From the NCBI GenBank assembly GCA_964346295.1, contig CAYFUG010000017.1, positions 1 through 27,681 on the forward strand: a stretch of DNA of 27,681 nt. The letters are read 5' to 3'. The notes beneath the pieces are model-generated. The model worked only from the letters and a program-made list of their open reading frames with translations. It did no database searches and had not been told where the DNA came from. Shown piece by piece: positions 19,830 through 27,629 of this stretch (position 1 is the first letter of the stretch; the number at the start of each line of letters is the position of its first letter). This DNA is from CAYFUG01 sp964346295. Its GTDB lineage: Bacteria; Patescibacteriota; Minisyncoccia; Moranbacterales; DUUL01. Both the position numbers and the translations under genes were made by a program.

Positions 19830-22067
19830 ATGGATAAAGAAAACGAAAAATCCAATACCCTATCGTTGAAGCAGAAAGGATTTTTGTATTTCTATAAGTC
19901 TAAGCAGTGGCTATATGGTCACTGGTTTATTTTTAAGCGTACGCTGATATTTTTCGCTGACTCGATACTTTTTTATATTTTCATTTTCTCCATTGCATTA
20001 TTTTTGATCCAAAGAGGATTGATTTATTTGGGAATTACACCCTCGCCAGAAGATTTACGGGGTATCGGGTTTGCAACAGCGGGAATCATTGGTGCCTCAA
20101 TCGCTATTATTTTCTCATTCTCAACATTCATTCTCCAAAGTACAGCGGACTTATTTTCAACCCAGTATTTAAACAAGTTCATTCAAGACAAAAAAGAGAA
20201 ATATATATTTTGGAGCTTGGTTATTTTGACGGTCGCATCTTTTTTGGTGCCGATTTTCTTTCAATATTTTGTAATCGAAATACTGCTTTCAATACTTTTC
20301 CTTGCATTTCTTTTGATCTATTCTCTTTACAAAGAATTAAGAAAGAGAATTAACCCAGAAACTACACTCGTCAAGATAAAAGACGATGCAGTTCATCAGC
20401 TTGAATATGCAAATAAAGAATTGAAGAAACAGGCGCACATCCAAAATAAAATTTTTGAATATAAAGAAGAAAGCAAGAATCTCTCCCTGGCGGTTCAATA
20501 CAAATCAAACCCAAACTGGAATATTATACCGCTTGAAAATGTAAAATATCTATACGAAATAGGGCTTAGGCTCCTCTCTAAAAATGAGATCAATTCGTTC
20601 AATTTAACGCTGAGATATATTCATGATGTTTACCTAAAACATCTCAGTTTACGAAACGGCCATATCATTAGAGTTCCAGCGAGCTTCTGGGGAGCGTATA
20701 CGTTTGAAGACGAAGGTTTTACCGCAAAGATTCTTGAATATTTTGAATCTATAAGCAACCGAATAATTCAAGATAAGCGGAAGGAAAACATATATTTCTT
20801 GCTGAATGTTTATGAGAATATCATAGCCAATCTGCTTGTTTTTAAATATGCCGATAACAACATAGGGTCACGAGGCGAAAATCCGATCCTGAGTCTAGTT
20901 TTGGGTTATTACTTAGGGCTTATTAGTAAGCTAGTTCAAACCAAAGAAAGGGACTGGATATGGGAAGCAATAAAATCAATCTCGAAAGTCTCAAACAGCC
21001 TTCTAAGTTCTAAGTATAATCACTTTAACCACAATCAAATCAATCAAGCACTGGATGAAATTATTATAAGTTGCCTTTCATCGAATGAGGGGCAAGAAGC
21101 TTTTCTCAAAGAGGTAGTAAATATTTCTTTCAACCAAATAAAAATTGGCTGGAATAAATACAAAAATAATGAAATCTTCTGGAAAGACCTATTTAAGACC
21201 CTGAAGAAAAATACCTTGGCCCTTGCTCTGGCTCCAGGAATTAACTTGTCAGTAAGCGAATTGTATATAAATTTTCAAGCGTGGTTGGCGGAAATAATAA
21301 ACTCGATATTTAAATTAGAGGATAAAGATAACCAAGCAAAGCTCCGAGACTCATACATTGATTTACTCGAAAGGTGGAGTGATTTTCTGCTGGATATTGC
21401 TCGCGGTTTCGGCCTAGAAAATAAGCAGATTGGATTACCTATTATCCAGTCCGTAGAAAATAACCTAAGAATTATTTACGGCATACAGGGAAAGTTTGAA
21501 TTGAAATTAGAAAAATTATATAGAACCCAATTCAATACGCTTAGTTGGTATTTTCACAAGACAGATAAGGTGGACGACAGTTTTCTTTTTAATCTTGAGC
21601 GGGTACAAGAACTTTCACTCAACGAGATAAATAGTAACTTAAACGAGAAGATTGATAGTGCGCAGATTATTGATTTATACATCCGGCTTGTCCAACAACA
21701 CTTTGAGAAAGTGTCAGTGGGCTATGGATACAATCATCCGAGAGTGATTGAAAAATTAATTCAGCTTGGGCTAATACTAACGAAATACGATTTAGATACT
21801 TCTGAGCTCGTAAAAATGATTGATGATCTAAACAAAAAATATCTTGACTTAAAACAGAAAACACCTAATCTCATGGGACCTGATGAATATCAACTATGTA
21901 AGGAGATTCACGATCTTGAAAACGATATTTTCTCATATAACAGTGGGATGGTGATGGGCATCAAGCAATTACTTAGAGAAGAAATTACTAAAGAGATTTG
22001 GGATCGGTTTATCGGGCAGATTAAATATTGTGAGGGTGTTGAATATACGACTATCAGAAGTTTTTGA
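19830..22067 (+). CDS. Large membrane protein of unknown function in the restriction operon, N-terminus DUF2254-like
   Basis: This 745-aa protein has about four membrane helices in its first 170 residues (roughly 38-63, 79-106, 128-150 and 150-168). The segment GASIAIIFSFSTFILQSTADLFSTQYLNKFIQD (about 88-120, given in parts) resembles DUF2254 membrane proteins, but I am not sure of the family. The remaining 570 residues look helical, soluble and Leu/Ile/Lys/Glu-rich, with no nucleotide-binding or nuclease motif I can see. Its ATG overlaps nothing but directly follows the stop of the DUF262-HNH gene (TAA then ATG), so expression is tightly linked to restriction. A membrane effector or abortive-infection-like role is conceivable but unproven. 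Confidence 0.8.
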   Translation: MDKENEKSNTLSLKQKGFLYFYKSKQWLYGHWFIFKRTLIFFADSILFYIFIFSIALFLIQRGLIYLGITPSPEDLRGIGFATAGIIGASIAIIFSFSTFILQSTADLFSTQYLNKFIQDKKEKYIFWSLVILTVASFLVPIFFQYFVIEILLSILFLAFLLIYSLYKELRKRINPETTLVKIKDDAVHQLEYANKELKKQAHIQNKIFEYKEESKNLSLAVQYKSNPNWNIIPLENVKYLYEIGLRLLSKNEINSFNLTLRYIHDVYLKHLSLRNGHIIRVPASFWGAYTFEDEGFTAKILEYFESISNRIIQDKRKENIYFLLNVYENIIANLLVFKYADNNIGSRGENPILSLVLGYYLGLISKLVQTKERDWIWEAIKSISKVSNSLLSSKYNHFNHNQINQALDEIIISCLSSNEGQEAFLKEVVNISFNQIKIGWNKYKNNEIFWKDLFKTLKKNTLALALAPGINLSVSELYINFQAWLAEIINSIFKLEDKDNQAKLRDSYIDLLERWSDFLLDIARGFGLENKQIGLPIIQSVENNLRIIYGIQGKFELKLEKLYRTQFNTLSWYFHKTDKVDDSFLFNLERVQELSLNEINSNLNEKIDSAQIIDLYIRLVQQHFEKVSVGYGYNHPRVIEKLIQLGLILTKYDLDTSELVKMIDDLNKKYLDLKQKTPNLMGPDEYQLCKEIHDLENDIFSYNSGMVMGIKQLLREEITKEIWDRFIGQIKYCEGVEYTTIRSF

Positions 22068-22075
22068 TTTAAATA

Positions 22076-22960
22076 ATGAATGAATTTTATATCTTTGGCA
22101 CTCAATTTAACTCTAGGGAAGTAGCCGTCTTTATCTGGCTCGCGTTTTTCTTTGTTTGGGCAATAAGGCAAAGCAACATAAGAAAATCACTTTGGGAGAT
22201 TTTAAAAAGTTTTTCTAATTGGAAAATATTTGTTCCTATTTTCGCGGCTTTCACCTACTCATCGCTAGTTGTTTTTCTTTTGTATAAATTAGCAATCTGG
22301 CAGCCATATCTTATCAAAGATACGATTTATTGGTTTATAGGTACGGCTTTTGTTTTGTTGCTCAATGCAAATAAAGCAACTCAAGGAAAAGGATTTTTCA
22401 AAAAGGTGATTTTAGATAACCTGAAATTTATCATCCTGTTGGAGTTTGTCATTAACCTTTACACTCTAAATATTTTCGTTGAGTTAGTGCTTGTTCCAGT
22501 TCTGTTTTTCGTTGTAGCGATGAACGCTTTTGCAGAAATAAAAAAAGAATATGCTCCAGTCAAAAAAGTTCTCGATTTCTTCCTTTCGGCAATAGGAATT
22601 TTCTTTATTATTTACGCGGCGGGTAAAATAATCGGTGATTATCAGGCGTTCGTAAGTGCGGAAAATATGGAAGCCTTTGTGCTTCCGCCTATACTTACTA
22701 CCGCATTTATTCCTTTTCTCTACCTTTTCGCCTTGCTGATAGCATACGAAACACTTTTTGTGCGTCTTGGGTTTTTTATCAAAAATGATTCTCCGCTTCT
22801 GCGTTTTACCAAGATAAAGATCTTTCAACTTTGTCATTTTAATTTGTCCAAATTGAATCGCTTTGCTCAAGAAAGCCCTCAAAGTTTAATGAGCCTTAAT
22901 AGCGAAACGGATGTTTTGCAAATGTTTGAAAAATTCAAACAAGGGAGCAGTCCGCGCTAG
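22076..22960 (+). CDS. Polytopic membrane protein of unknown function, last gene of the restriction operon
   Basis: This 294-aa protein is dominated by hydrophobic helices at about 13-30, 48-70, 82-96, 112-150 (two helices), 163-187 and 204-229, giving six or seven membrane spans, and ends in a polar 65-residue tail. I do not recognise the family, and no transporter signature is evident. It starts 8 nt after the upstream membrane-protein gene, and a paired function with that protein is likely. The last few codons run into GC-rich sequence that differs from the AT-rich body, so the true C-terminus may have been altered at a junction there. Confidence 0.75.
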   Translation: MNEFYIFGTQFNSREVAVFIWLAFFFVWAIRQSNIRKSLWEILKSFSNWKIFVPIFAAFTYSSLVVFLLYKLAIWQPYLIKDTIYWFIGTAFVLLLNANKATQGKGFFKKVILDNLKFIILLEFVINLYTLNIFVELVLVPVLFFVVAMNAFAEIKKEYAPVKKVLDFFLSAIGIFFIIYAAGKIIGDYQAFVSAENMEAFVLPPILTTAFIPFLYLFALLIAYETLFVRLGFFIKNDSPLLRFTKIKIFQLCHFNLSKLNRFAQESPQSLMSLNSETDVLQMFEKFKQGSSPR

Positions 22961-23283
22961 CGGGTGGGCTTTTGCGCGCGCAAGGGAGGGTTGGGGCAAG
23001 CGCATATAGATTTGCTTGTGCCATTCGGTAGTTTGGCACAATCCGCTTTTTTAGCGTTACCACGGACTCCACCGAAGTCACCGAGCGAACGCGAAGCAAG
23101 CACCGAGCAGGCATCACGAACGGATGTGAGTGGCCTATGCGAGGTGATTGCGAAGTGTGAGCGGACTCGGAAGCCACCACAGAACGCGGAGACGGGGCGC
23201 GCCTCGCCCGACGCAAGGACGGAAAAAAGCGAAGTGGAAAGCTCTCAAATATAATGGAGATTGAAACGGAGCTTTTTGGAGGA
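22961..23283. other. GC-rich non-coding stretch between the operon and right inverted repeat
   Basis: This segment is clearly more GC-rich than the operon before it. It contains a perfect palindrome TTGCGCGCGCAA (22972-22983) and many GCGAA/GAGCG words. Open frames exist on both strands, but their products are Arg/Pro/Ser-rich, start in repeats and look like chance translations. I see no credible gene or RNA. Confidence 0.55.
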
Positions 23284-23317
23284 CGAAGCGGCGGAAACAA
23301 AACCATAAAATTTCCTT
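23284..23317 (-). repeat. 34-bp inverted repeat, right copy (C)
   Basis: This is the reverse complement of 17357-17390 with one mismatch. It closes the 5.96-kb unit holding the restriction operon and ends 20 bp before the P-type ATPase stop codon. Its distal half also matches repeat A at 17281-17300 in direct orientation. Confidence 0.8.
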
Positions 23318-23337
23318 AATTTCGAGTTAGTAGCCGC

Positions 23338-23688
23338 CTAAGTTTTCATTTTAGGTCTTAAAAGTTGGGCATTGACGGCAACTACTATGGTACTTAAAGA
23401 CATTAGAACTGCGCCGACTGCCGGGGAAAGAAGGATGCCAAGTGGTGCTAAGACTCCAGCCGCAAGAGGGATAGCAAAAACATTATATCCGGTAGCCCAA
23501 CCCAGATTTTGAAGCATTTTACGATGAGTGGCTTTGCCAAACAGGATTAGGGAGGCAATATCTTGAGGGTTGCTATTAACCAAGATGATATCGGCGGTTT
23601 CGGCCGCAATATCAGTTCCGGAGCCAATGGCAATGCCTACATCCGCCTGAGCCAAGGCCGGGGCGTCGTTAATCCCATCGCCTACCAT
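23338..23688 (-). CDS. copB: C-terminal fragment of CopB-type P-type ATPase (after in-frame stop)
   Basis: This is the last 116 residues of the ATPase encoded immediately upstream in the same frame. It begins MVGDGINDAPALAQADVGIA, the Mg-binding GDGxND hinge motif of the P domain, and ends with the final two membrane helices (about 60-80 and 82-105: LGWATGYNVFAIPLAAGVL and AVGAVLMSLSTIVVAVNAQL). It is separated from the rest by a TAA at 23712-23710 and seven codons reading KKGEFVA. A GGGAGAG lies 9 nt before this ATG, so separate translation is possible. More simply it is the tail of a gene interrupted by a nonsense mutation. The conserved residues show little decay. Confidence 0.8.
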   Translation of the reverse strand: MVGDGINDAPALAQADVGIAIGSGTDIAAETADIILVNSNPQDIASLILFGKATHRKMLQNLGWATGYNVFAIPLAAGVLAPLGILLSPAVGAVLMSLSTIVVAVNAQLLRPKMKT

Positions 23689-23709
23689 TGCAACAAACTC
23701 TCCCTTTTT

Positions 23710-25368
23710 TTACAATTCTTTGATCTTGGTTTGCTTTTGATCAGGTAGCACTCCCGAAAAGTACCCGTCTAGCTTTAGTTCTTCTGAGACGCTTTGAGCA
23801 GAGCTTTGATTGTCGCCGGTGAGCATCCATATTTTTAGGCCTTCTTCTTGGAGAGTTTTAACGGCCTGAAAAGACTCGGGGCGAATGGTGTCAGTAAGCT
23901 GAATAGCGCCGGCCAAAATGCTCTCGTTCTTTTCTTGCTTTTCTTGGATAATCAAAAATACGATTGTGCCCTCAATTTCGCTTAGTCGAGTGGGGATTTT
24001 AAGCCCTAATTCTTGAACATAGCCGGGACTGGCGGCCGTTATCGATTGCTTTTCGATTACTCCTTGGATGCCCTTGCCTTTAAGCGCTTGAAAATTGTCA
24101 ACTTCTGGCAAGGAGATTTTTTGCTCTTTAGCTTTTTGAAGAATAGCCTGAGCAATGGAGTGTTCGGAGTTTTTTTCTAGCCCGGCAAATAAGCGGAGTA
24201 CTTCTTTTTCTGGATAATGATCTTTTAGGGAAAATATTTTTTTAACTCCAAAGGTGCCTTGGGTAAGGGTGCCGGTTTTATCAAAAACTACCGTGGATAT
24301 TTTTCGAGAATTTTCAAAAGCAGTTCGGTTACGGATCAAAAGCCCTTTCTGGGCCGAGAGGGTGGTGGAAATTGCTACCACTAGGGGGATGGCCAGCCCC
24401 AAGGCATGAGGACAAGTAATAACTAACACAGTAGCGGTTCTCTCTATGGCAAAGGGAAGGTTTCGACCGGCTAGAAGCCAGCCGGCAAAAGTGATAATTC
24501 CGGCAGATATTGCTATTAAGGTTAGCCAAAAGGCGGCTTTATCAGCTAAGGCTTGCGTTTTGGATTTAGAAGCTTGAGCTTTTTTTACCAAGTTAACTAC
24601 CTTATTAAGATAAGAATCTTCTCCTGCGCCGGTTATTTTTATTTGTAGGGAGCCATCTTGATTGACGGAGCCCCCGATTACTTGGTCGGACTTTGATTTG
24701 GCTACCGGCTTAGCTTCTCCGGTGAGCATGGATTCGTTAATGAAGCTCTCGCCTTTGACCACCGTTCCGTCGCTGGGGATTTTTTCGCCCGGTTTGACCA
24801 AGATAATATCGCCATTCTTCAATTGATCGACGGGAACATCTTTAATTTCTTCTTCTCCTTCGCCTTTTCCTTCTTCTTTAATCAGGTGAGCTTGGTCAGG
24901 GATAAGGGCGGAAAGTTTTTCTAAAGCTTGGGAGGCACCCATTACTGATTTCATTTCAATCCAGTGGCCCAGTAGCATAATGTCGATTAGAGTGGCTAGT
25001 TCCCAAAAGAACACCTTGCCGGCTAGGCCAAAAATTACCGCTGAGCTGTAAAAATAGGCGACGCTGATGGCTAGGCTGATGAGAGTCATCATACCGAGGG
25101 CGCATTCCCGAATCTCTTGGAGAGCTCCGGAAAGGAAGGGCCAGCCACCGTAAAAAAAGAGTAAAGAGGATAATAAGAAAAGCACGTAGCGATCGCCGGA
25201 GAAGGTGAGAGAAAAATTGAAAAAATCTTGAATCAGAGGGGAAAGAATTAAAACTGGAATAGTCAAAATCAGAGAAATCCAAAATTTCTTTCTAAACCTC
25301 TCGGGAGAGTGGGCGGAATGATCATCGTGATTGTTGTGATTTTGATGAGAATGAGAGTTGGTAGACAT
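23710..25368 (-). CDS. copB: Copper/silver-translocating P-type ATPase (CopB-like), cut short by an in-frame TAA
   Basis: This P1B-type ATPase exports copper or silver ions using ATP. The N-terminus is His-rich (SHSHQNHNNHDDHSAH), as in CopB-type pumps, with no CxxC metal domain. The ion-binding membrane motif is CPH in TCPHALGLAIPL. The phosphorylation site is DKTGTLTQGT (Asp around 364), the actuator loop is SMLTGEAKPV, the nucleotide-binding segment is SEHSIAQAIL, and MLTGDNQSSAQSV precedes the end. The frame stops at KIKEL-TAA, where the family continues QKKGEFVAMVGDG; the same frame resumes after the stop, so a CAA-to-TAA change explains it. Without the tail the pump should be inactive. 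The ATG at 25368 has no clear Shine-Dalgarno sequence. Confidence 0.9.
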   Translation of the reverse strand: MSTNSHSHQNHNNHDDHSAHSPERFRKKFWISLILTIPVLILSPLIQDFFNFSLTFSGDRYVLFLLSSLLFFYGGWPFLSGALQEIRECALGMMTLISLAISVAYFYSSAVIFGLAGKVFFWELATLIDIMLLGHWIEMKSVMGASQALEKLSALIPDQAHLIKEEGKGEGEEEIKDVPVDQLKNGDIILVKPGEKIPSDGTVVKGESFINESMLTGEAKPVAKSKSDQVIGGSVNQDGSLQIKITGAGEDSYLNKVVNLVKKAQASKSKTQALADKAAFWLTLIAISAGIITFAGWLLAGRNLPFAIERTATVLVITCPHALGLAIPLVVAISTTLSAQKGLLIRNRTAFENSRKISTVVFDKTGTLTQGTFGVKKIFSLKDHYPEKEVLRLFAGLEKNSEHSIAQAILQKAKEQKISLPEVDNFQALKGKGIQGVIEKQSITAASPGYVQELGLKIPTRLSEIEGTIVFLIIQEKQEKNESILAGAIQLTDTIRPESFQAVKTLQEEGLKIWMLTGDNQSSAQSVSEELKLDGYFSGVLPDQKQTKIKEL

Positions 25369-25559
25369 AAGCCACAGTTTAATTTTTATCCGAAGTCATC
25401 TTTGGGAACTAAATTATTTGCAATTTTGCTCCAGAATGTAAGATTTAAAATTAAAGATAAAGCTTGATTCGTAGTTTGATTTTCTAGCTAAAGATTACTC
25501 CAAGGTTTCGCATTTGCATTCTCTTGCTCGAGCCTTTGGCAGCAAAGTCTATAAGTAAC

Positions 25560-25790
25560 TTAGAATTTAGAATAGGGAGCGCCTTGGATGCTTTCAATTC
25601 CTTTTCCTCCTCGGAACAATACCCACTTAAAAATAGCGGCGGAAAAGATCATCAGAAAAATTATCACTCCCAAGACCCGAGGAACTTTTAGTAGGATGAT
25701 TTGAAAATAGTCCACCCAATAAAGCAAATTAGCGGTAACGAAAGTCAGTAGCCAGGAATAAGAGAGCCCTCGGGTGTTGATTTTGCGATT
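25560..25790 (-). pseudogene. Remnant of a small membrane protein
   Basis: A minus-strand frame of 76 codons is open here but bounded upstream by TAG, with no good start; the first usable codons are internal TTG or GTG. It reads ...RGLSYSWLLTFVTANLLYWV and ...VLGVIIFLMIFSAAIFKWVL, two convincing hydrophobic segments, then a polar end GIESIQGAPYSKF. It looks like the 3' end of a membrane protein gene whose 5' part was lost, probably at the junction near 25790 where a plus-strand frame with coding character begins. The remainder of the gap (25369-25559) shows nothing I can name. Confidence 0.4.
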
Positions 25791-25916
25791 CTAGGTACTT
25801 ACCTAAGGAACAAGGGCCATGAATTAATCAGATATTACCCAAAGATTAGAATCAAGGAATTCAAATTTAGAAAAAGTTGGATATATAGCAAAAAAGAAAA
25901 AATAAAAACCGACTAA
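25752..25916 (+). pseudogene. Possible 3' end of a lost plus-strand gene
   Basis: A 54-codon plus-strand frame with no start codon of its own reads DFAILGTYLRNKGHELIRYYP followed by a basic tail, and ends TAA at 25914-25916 inside the terminator loop. The composition is protein-like and the stop sits exactly on a terminator, as at a real gene end. It would be the C-terminal tail of an unidentified protein truncated by a rearrangement. The evidence is weak, and it overlaps the minus-strand remnant by about 40 bp. Confidence 0.3.
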
Positions 25917-25940
25917 TTAAGAAGATTGGTCGGTTTTTTT
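25904..25940 (-). terminator. Bidirectional terminator
   Basis: AAAAACCGAC (25904-25913) pairs with GTCGGTTTTT (25929-25938). There is a T tract on the plus strand and an A tract upstream that becomes a T tract on the minus strand, so it can serve the minus-strand gene ending at 25966 and any plus-strand transcript. Confidence 0.78.
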
Positions 25941-25965
25941 GAGATGATTCGAAGGGTTCAAGGGT

Positions 25966-26715
25966 TTATTGCCGGATTTCGAAAGTGGAGATTATTTTTT
26001 TAATTTCTTGAATAGTGGCTTCATTTTTATCTTCCACTTCGGTCAGTCCTATATGAAAAACATAAAAAAGATCATCTTGCTTAAAAATAGCTGCGGTTTT
26101 TATGTTGTTTATGTTGTTGGATTCACCATTTTTGATTTTATCCAAAATGTATAGATTTCCAGAGAGGTTTTTAGCGTTAATATTGACGACCGAAGGCTCT
26201 AGGGAGGGAATAAAGCCAAGATGTCGAGAGAATTCTTGCATGCTCTTATTTTCATCCTGGTAAATTACCAGTGCCAATAGTTTAAAATCAGCAGGAGTAT
26301 CTGTTTTTTCAAACTGATTAATGTCTTGATAATTGGACCAATAAGTTTCTCCGCCAGTACGGAATTCTTTGCCGGAAACAACCACTTTTTCAATTTCATT
26401 GTTAGAATTTTCGTTGAGAACAAACCAATTTTCAGGATAGTTTATTTTCCAGTTATATTTTTCATTGGAATAAGTTTTCCAATCATTGACTTCATTTATT
26501 AAATCTTGAATGGTTTCCAGATTTTCAGCGTTGATATTATTTCCTTCTCTTTCTTCTTGGCCACTTGAAGCAATTAAATCTTCCAATGCCTGGTTATTTT
26601 GACTGATCTTGTAAAACAGGAATCCATTGGATAGTAAAATTATAAAAACCAGGGAGTATAATAGCCAAAAGCTATTCAGGCTCTTTGGGGGTTTATTTTT
26701 CAGGAACTCTGACAT
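25966..26715 (-). CDS. Membrane-anchored extracytoplasmic protein, PsbP-like in appearance
   Basis: This 249-aa protein has one N-terminal membrane anchor (about residues 15-36, SFWLLYSLVFIILLSNGFLF) and then an Asn/Glu-rich, partly coiled-coil linker (about 40-75). The segment TYSNEKYNWKINYPENWFV (about 82-100), followed by alternating strands and the final ATIQEIKKIISTFEI, resembles the PsbP-like/DUF1795-type fold of small secreted domains; this is a pattern impression, not a firm family call. The function is unknown. The gene is monocistronic as far as can be seen, with a bidirectional terminator 26 bp downstream. The ATG at 26715 is the only start that keeps the anchor. Confidence 0.75.
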   Translation of the reverse strand: MSEFLKNKPPKSLNSFWLLYSLVFIILLSNGFLFYKISQNNQALEDLIASSGQEEREGNNINAENLETIQDLINEVNDWKTYSNEKYNWKINYPENWFVLNENSNNEIEKVVVSGKEFRTGGETYWSNYQDINQFEKTDTPADFKLLALVIYQDENKSMQEFSRHLGFIPSLEPSVVNINAKNLSGNLYILDKIKNGESNNINNIKTAAIFKQDDLFYVFHIGLTEVEDKNEATIQEIKKIISTFEIRQ

Positions 26716-26780
26716 AATTGATGAAAATTAATTCGCAATTCGTTACTGATTATCTGATAGACAAAAAAGATGGTTATGAA

Positions 26781-26805
26781 AAATAGGCCCAAGTTGGGCC
26801 TATTT
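26781..26805 (-). terminator. Terminator of the secreted tail-fibre-like protein gene
   Basis: This is a nearly perfect palindrome, AAATAGGCCCAA-G-TTGGGCCTATTT. Read on the minus strand it is followed by a short T run (TATTTTTCAT). It lies 17 bp beyond the stop of the gene at 26823. Confidence 0.75.
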
Positions 26806-26822
26806 AAAACGCTACAACTAAG

Positions 26823-27569
26823 TTAACCGCAATCGCTTGTATTGTCTTCAACTACAGGCTCCCAATCATCTTCAGCTACACATACATACATTCTTACATA
26901 AATTTCTCCCCAATAATTGCAGCTATCTACTTGAATATCTTCTGTTCCGTTGTATGCTACAAATATTTCACCTGGATTACAGCTGGAAGGTAAGTCAGAA
27001 TAATTGCCGCTGCTAATTAAAGTTTTGGCGCTGCTAAAGTCAGCAGTTCCGTCAACATGTAAAGTATTCGAGGCATAATCCCATTTAAACTCCTCTTCTC
27101 CCGCAAAGGATCCTGTGCTATTAAACTGAATTTCTTGATCAAGCCCTCCGGGTTCTACTGACATCCCTCCACTCAAAGCTGCTACGTCTTCTTTTAGGTT
27201 ATTAATTTCTTCGGTGAGATTTTCTACTTTATCCATGGAAATACTGTTGTCACTGAGGTTGGAGTTTAATTCCGCGTATACATCTTCTGACAGATGGTAA
27301 GGAGTAATAATTCCTTCCCAGCGTTGTTGTCTTTTTCCAGCCCTAAATTCCGTGCTGATATGTTTTTCAGACCAAGAGCGCACGGTCTTTCTTAGCTTAA
27401 TAGGGTCTACTCCTCTGACTTCGTCGGGTTGTCCGGGAATGGGAGGAAAGAAGTCATACCAAGGCTTGCTTTTACTTAAAGCAGCTAAGGCCCCATTGTT
27501 TCCCAGGGCGGAAAATAGAAGTACAAGCATCAAACTCATGGCCGTAAAAGCCAGGAAAACTTTCTTCAT
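26823..27569 (-). CDS. Secreted protein with a tail-fibre-like beta module
   Basis: The chosen start is the ATG at 27569, giving 248 aa: an ATG at 27602 is also in frame, but it overlaps the promoter -10 box and would not be transcribed. The protein begins with a signal peptide (MKKVFLAFTAMSLMLVLLFS, likely cut near ALA-A around residue 30). A Pro/Trp-rich segment (SKPWYDFFPPIPGQPDE) and a helical region with coiled-coil potential (VENLTEEINNLKEDVAAL) follow. Then comes IQFNSTGSFAGEEEFKWDYA-type sequence ending TLHVDGTADFSSA (given in parts), the short beta unit seen in phage tail fibres and bacterial adhesins. The Cys-containing C-terminus is probably a small globular head. A surface or filament role is inferred. 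Confidence 0.75.
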   Translation of the reverse strand: MKKVFLAFTAMSLMLVLLFSALGNNGALAALSKSKPWYDFFPPIPGQPDEVRGVDPIKLRKTVRSWSEKHISTEFRAGKRQQRWEGIITPYHLSEDVYAELNSNLSDNSISMDKVENLTEEINNLKEDVAALSGGMSVEPGGLDQEIQFNSTGSFAGEEEFKWDYASNTLHVDGTADFSSAKTLISSGNYSDLPSSCNPGEIFVAYNGTEDIQVDSCNYWGEIYVRMYVCVAEDDWEPVVEDNTSDCG

Positions 27570-27600
27570 TGTTTTTTCTTTATTTTTTATTATCAACTGC

Positions 27601-27629
27601 ATTATAGCATAGGCTATTTAAGATCACAA
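27601..27629 (-). promoter_or_regulatory. Sigma-70-type promoter for the secreted protein
   Basis: On the minus strand TTGTGA (27629-27624) and TATAAT (27606-27601) are separated by exactly 17 bp. The start of transcription would be near 27594, leaving a leader of about 25 nt before the ATG at 27569. Confidence 0.7.

Noticed and set aside
22935..23306. Two overlapping frames on opposite strands in the GC-rich segment (96 and 123 codons)
   Set aside because: Arg/Pro/Ser-rich composition, no domain, and long antisense frames are expected by chance in GC-rich DNA. The minus-strand start lies inside the boundary repeat.
16912..23317. Complete prophage or integrative element
   Set aside because: No integrase, terminase, capsid, relaxase or replication gene was seen; only the boundary repeats and restriction cargo are present.
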